Below, in pieces: positions 61,242-64,000 of a stretch of 64,000 nt of DNA. The notes under the pieces are model-generated. The model did no database searches. It was not told the origin of the DNA and was given only the letters and a program-made list of their open reading frames with translations. The stretch is taken from the NCBI GenBank assembly GCA_023663945.1, contig JAMPGL010000001.1, positions 85,577-149,576 on the forward strand, read 5' to 3'. Source of the DNA: Lachnospiraceae bacterium (GTDB taxonomy: Bacteria; Bacillota; Clostridia; Lachnospirales; Lachnospiraceae). A program made the translations under genes and the position numbers. Positions within the stretch are counted from its first letter, which is position 1, and the number at the start of each line of letters is the position of its first letter.

Positions 61242-61408
61242 GTTGCTATTCGCAGTCCTTCCCCGCATACGCAAGTCCAGTCAAAAGCAGCCTGGACCTG
61301 CGTATGTGGTGAAGTTCCTGCTTCCAGCCGTCCAAGAATCCATAAACCACTTTTATCAAGCAAGCTTGAAAAGTGGTTCATAGATTCTCGGCGACTGCGA
61401 ATAGCAAC
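61242..61408. repeat. 167-bp three-arm folded element
   Basis: The ends are perfect 16-bp inverted repeats: GTTGCTATTCGCAGTC (61242-61257) and GACTGCGAATAGCAAC (61393-61408). Inside are two further hairpins. One is built from GCATACGCA-GTCCAG (61265-61280) with CTGGAC-TGCGTATG (61292-61306). The other is AGAATC...AACCACTTTT (61335-61354) with AAAAGTGGTT...GATTCT (61369-61388). Terminal inverted repeats plus internal arms suggest a MITE-like unit or a folded RNA; no gene is inside. Confidence 0.8.
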
Positions 61409-61494
61409 ATTTGTTTACATTTCGTTGCTTTTTTTCTGTGTGTGATATGATAAAATATTTTCAGTTTGTATGTACAAAAGCAGGGGGCACGAGG

Positions 61495-62166
61495 GTGAAG
61501 ACAAAAATTTTGGTAATTGAGGACGATGCATCGATTTCGGAATTGATCTGCATGAATTTGGAGGCGGCAGGGTACGAGACGGAAGCCATCCGGGACGGGC
61601 TTTTGGCGGAGGCTTATTTGAAGGATTGTGGGGAGAACGAGATTGCGCTTGCGCTGGTGGATGTGATGCTCCCGGGCAAGGATGGATTCGCCCTGATGGA
61701 GGATTTGCAGAGGGGAAAGATTCCGGTTATTTATCTCACCGCCAAGGATGATGTGGTCTCGAAGGTGCACGGGCTTAAGGCGGGGGCGGAGGATTACATT
61801 GTAAAGCCTTTTGAGGTGCTTGAGCTTCTGGTGCGGATTGAAAAGGTTCTTAAGAGGACGGGACGGAGCAGGCAGAAGATACAGATCCGGGATGTGGTGA
61901 TTGATTTAAAAGAGCACAGTGTCACCAAGGCGGGCGAAAAGGTGGCGCTTAAGCCTTTGGAGTATGAACTTCTGGTAACTCTTGCAAGCAGCAGGAACGT
62001 AGCCTTTTCCAGAGAGGAGCTTCTAAATCAGATTTGGGGCTGTGATTATATGGGGGAGACCAGAACGGTGGATGTCCATATCGGACAGCTCCGGAAAAAG
62101 CTTGATTTTCATGATGTGATTCGGACAATTTCCAAAACAGGGTATCGGCTGGAGGATCTTTCGTAA
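61495..62166 (+). CDS. OmpR-family response regulator
   Basis: 223 residues from GTG 61495 (MKTKILVIEDDASISELICM) with AGGGGG 8 nt upstream; the frame to 61411 overlaps the folded element. The receiver has D10/D11, the phosphoacceptor D56 in LVDVMLPGKDG, and K in YLTAKDD. The C-terminal winged helix has LKPLEYELLVTLASSRNVAF and RTVDVHIGQLRKKL. Operon with the next histidine kinase. Confidence 0.93.
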   Translation: MKTKILVIEDDASISELICMNLEAAGYETEAIRDGLLAEAYLKDCGENEIALALVDVMLPGKDGFALMEDLQRGKIPVIYLTAKDDVVSKVHGLKAGAEDYIVKPFEVLELLVRIEKVLKRTGRSRQKIQIRDVVIDLKEHSVTKAGEKVALKPLEYELLVTLASSRNVAFSREELLNQIWGCDYMGETRTVDVHIGQLRKKLDFHDVIRTISKTGYRLEDLS

Positions 62167-63597
62167 ATGAAGCTGTGGAAAAAGTTGTCTTTGGTGACAG
62201 TGCTGGTTATGCTGGGGGCTACGGTTGCTTCCGGGCTGGCAGTGATTTATTACGAAAAACAATATAATCAGGAAAAGACCATTGAGAGTTATGAACAGCA
62301 GTTGAAGTTTACCGCCTTTTCGCTTGGGAAGGAATTGGAGGAGGGAATCCGGGCAGGCTACAATGAGGTCACGATGAATTCTTATGTGGATTTTGTGATG
62401 AGGAGACTGGAAGGAGACCAGTATATCCTGATTCGGGATGATCAGGTGATTTATAACCGGACGCCTTATGATCTGGCGAAGCCGGAGGATGAGAGGTGGA
62501 CGGGAGAGGAGGCGCACAGCATTATACTTAGGCGTGCCGGGAGCTATTATCTGATTGCCGGAAAGAGAATTGCAATGCCGGGGAAGGAGGAGTACAAGCT
62601 GGTGCTCATTCAGGATATCTCCCCGCTTTATGAGGGGCTTAGGCAGCAGGCGGTCTATAGTCTGGGCATTTATCTCTGCGCGGCGGTCATCTCAGTGCTT
62701 TTAGTCTTTTTGATTACAAGGCGGATTCTGAAACCGCTCAGGGAACTGCAAAGCGCAGCCCTTGACATCAGCGGTGGAAATTTGAAGCGCCGTGCGGCAG
62801 TGCGCACAAGGGACGAGATTGGAAGCGTGGCAAGGGCGTTTAACGGGATGGCAGACAGAATCGAGAATCAGGTTACGGAATTGGAGCAGGAGTCGGAGCG
62901 CAGAAAACTGCTTCTCGGGAGCCTGACCCACGAATTGAAAACTCCTATGACCTCCATCATCGGTTATTCAGACACGCTTCTTCATGTGAATCTAAAAGGG
63001 GAGCAAAGGCAGAGCGCACTGCATCACATTAAGGAGGAGTGCAGCCGCTTAGGGCGTCTTGGCAGTAAGCTGATGAGTCTCATGGGGTTATACGATAATG
63101 ACAGCATTTGTATGGAAGAGGTTTCTATGCAGGAGCTTTTTGAGCAGACGGCGCAGATTGAAAAGCATCCTCTGCAAAACAGGGGAATCAAGCTGGAATA
63201 TGCATGTACCATGGAGAACCGGAGGGTTGACCGCGACCTTTTGGAGAGCCTGCTGATTAATCTGATTGACAACAGTGCCAAAGCCAGCAGGGAAGGCGGT
63301 ACGATTTATTTAATCGGTGAGGGAAACCGGATTGTGGTTGAGGATGAGGGGTGCGGAATCCCGCCGGATGAGATTGCGCGCGTCACGGAAGCCTTTTATA
63401 TGGTAGATAAAGCCCGAAGCAGGAAAGAGGGCGGATGCGGGCTGGGGCTTGCGCTTTGCAGTAAGATAGCGGCGCTGCATGGGGCGGAGCTTGTGATTGA
63501 AAGCGAAGTAGGAAAAGGAACGCAGATTTCAGTTATTTTTCACGAGGACAGTGAGGGAGAAAATGAACCGGATAGGGAAAAGGCTGTTTGCAAATAA
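62167..63597 (+). CDS. sensor histidine kinase
   Basis: 476 residues, starting directly after the regulator stop. A membrane helix at ~10-30, an extracellular sensor to ~160, a second helix at ~163-185, HAMP, and the H-box with H255 in LTHELKTPMTSIIGYSD follow. The ATPase part shows LINLIDNSAKASREGG, VEDEGCGIPPDE and GCGLGLAL. The signal is unknown; a lipoprotein gene follows and may be under its control. Confidence 0.93.
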   Translation: MKLWKKLSLVTVLVMLGATVASGLAVIYYEKQYNQEKTIESYEQQLKFTAFSLGKELEEGIRAGYNEVTMNSYVDFVMRRLEGDQYILIRDDQVIYNRTPYDLAKPEDERWTGEEAHSIILRRAGSYYLIAGKRIAMPGKEEYKLVLIQDISPLYEGLRQQAVYSLGIYLCAAVISVLLVFLITRRILKPLRELQSAALDISGGNLKRRAAVRTRDEIGSVARAFNGMADRIENQVTELEQESERRKLLLGSLTHELKTPMTSIIGYSDTLLHVNLKGEQRQSALHHIKEECSRLGRLGSKLMSLMGLYDNDSICMEEVSMQELFEQTAQIEKHPLQNRGIKLEYACTMENRRVDRDLLESLLINLIDNSAKASREGGTIYLIGEGNRIVVEDEGCGIPPDEIARVTEAFYMVDKARSRKEGGCGLGLALCSKIAALHGAELVIESEVGKGTQISVIFHEDSEGENEPDREKAVCK

Positions 63598-63615
63598 ATT
63601 ACATTTTGTAGAACG

Positions 63616-63647
63616 CTTTTTACAGGATGTTGAATACTTTTTACAGG
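63616..63647. repeat. paired CTTTTTACAGG motif
   Basis: The 11-mer occurs at 63616-63626 and 63637-63647, 21 bp apart (two helical turns), upstream of the lipoprotein gene. It could be a tandem response-regulator site. Confidence 0.6.
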
Positions 63648-63675
63648 CGAAAGTACTATGCTTTCTATACACGAA

Positions 63676-63705
63676 GGAAATCCTTTCCAAGTGGAAAGAA
63701 TTTCC
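63676..63705. repeat. inverted repeat upstream of the lipoprotein gene
   Basis: GGAAATCCTTTCC (63676-63688) and GGAAAGAATTTCC (63693-63705) match as inverted arms at 12 of 13 positions, with 4 bp between. Operator or leader hairpin. Confidence 0.7.
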
Positions 63706-63745
63706 AACTAATATAGGCACTGAATAGGTGCAGAAAGAGGTTGTT

Positions 63746-64000
63746 ATGAAAGCAAAAAGAATCAGGTATTGTCTGGCAATGCTGGCAGTTATGGGGGCAT
63801 TTGCGGCAGGATGCGGAAGCGATGTGGAGACAGAAGAGGAGATTATCACTCTGAAAGAAGAGGAAGAGGGCGGGGAAAGCACGCAGCAGGAGCAGGAGAC
63901 GCCGTCAGAGCCCGTAGCAGGAGAGAGGGAGGGAATTGCCGGGCAGGTGCAGGCGCCTGAACATTATGAAGCGGATTTGTCGGACGGAGGCATTCATGTG
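63746..64000 (+). CDS. lipoprotein, 3' end beyond the window
   Basis: The ATG at 63746 follows AAAGAGG and begins MKAKRIRYCLAMLAVMGAFA with lipobox FAAGC. The mature part starts with a very Glu/Gln/Ser-rich linker (residues ~28-65). The 85 codons seen contain no identifiable domain. It follows the two-component genes, after two candidate regulatory repeats. Confidence 0.8.
   Translation, partial: MKAKRIRYCLAMLAVMGAFAAGCGSDVETEEEIITLKEEEEGGESTQQEQETPSEPVAGEREGIAGQVQAPEHYEADLSDGGIHV

Overview
The window looks like a chromosome segment of a Gram-positive anaerobe, most likely a Lachnospiraceae-type clostridium. The reasons are the S10-spc-alpha ribosomal operon order with a KOW-domain gene between map and infA, zinc-type S14 and L36, strong AGGAGG ribosome sites, an ECF transporter-truA-rplM-rpsI block, and a glycyl-radical protein gene beside a Crp/Fnr regulator. 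No tRNA, rRNA, CRISPR array or intact insertion sequence was seen.

Layout: (1) 1-17.2 kb: one long ribosomal block from rpsJ to rplQ, with secY, adk, map, infA and rpoA inside it. Several leaders are structured; the clearest lies between rpsK and rpsD. (2) 17.2-25.7 kb: a chemotaxis receptor, a small membrane protein, an M15 carboxypeptidase with a 65-bp repeat array upstream, ecfA1-ecfA2-ecfT-truA, then rplM-rpsI behind a leader. (3) 25.7-29.1 kb: a scar of integrated elements at the 3' end of rpsI. It holds a duplicated 22-bp rpsI end, arm-type direct repeats with an 11-bp period, HicAB, a resolvase remnant joined to a frameshifted sigma factor gene, a TnpW-like gene and a type I toxin with its antisense RNA. 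(4) 29.2-35.7 kb: a lipoprotein, a BlaI-type repressor with two operators, an M56 (BlaR1-like) protease carrying a large extra C-terminal domain, and two more lipoproteins. All four exported proteins carry acidic D-x-[ND]-x-D-G-like motifs. (5) 35.8-41.9 kb: GH127 and GH13 glycosidases, then a convergent three-gene ABC exporter. (6) 42-47.7 kb: a cysteine-cluster protein, a JAMM-domain protein with a 59-residue partner, a large two-copy DUF3298-like protein, a Crp/Fnr regulator and grcA. (7) 47.7-54.5 kb: an accessory stretch with an AbiL/RloAB-like defence pair, dcd, a HAD hydrolase and several gene fragments. (8) 54.7-59.3 kb: a higher-GC-looking operon (cytidylate-kinase-like, MATE, CmpB-like, GT4) behind a promoter set in an 18-bp perfect palindrome. 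(9) 59.4-64 kb: a second BlaI/BlaR1 pair, a 167-bp folded element, a two-component system and the start of a lipoprotein.

The region most likely to hold an undescribed system is 29.0-35.7 kb. There a BlaI/M56 proteolytic switch appears to have gained an extracellular domain resembling its lipoprotein neighbours, so cell-surface status rather than a beta-lactam may be the signal. That is inference. All functional calls come from reading motifs and gene order; no database search was run.
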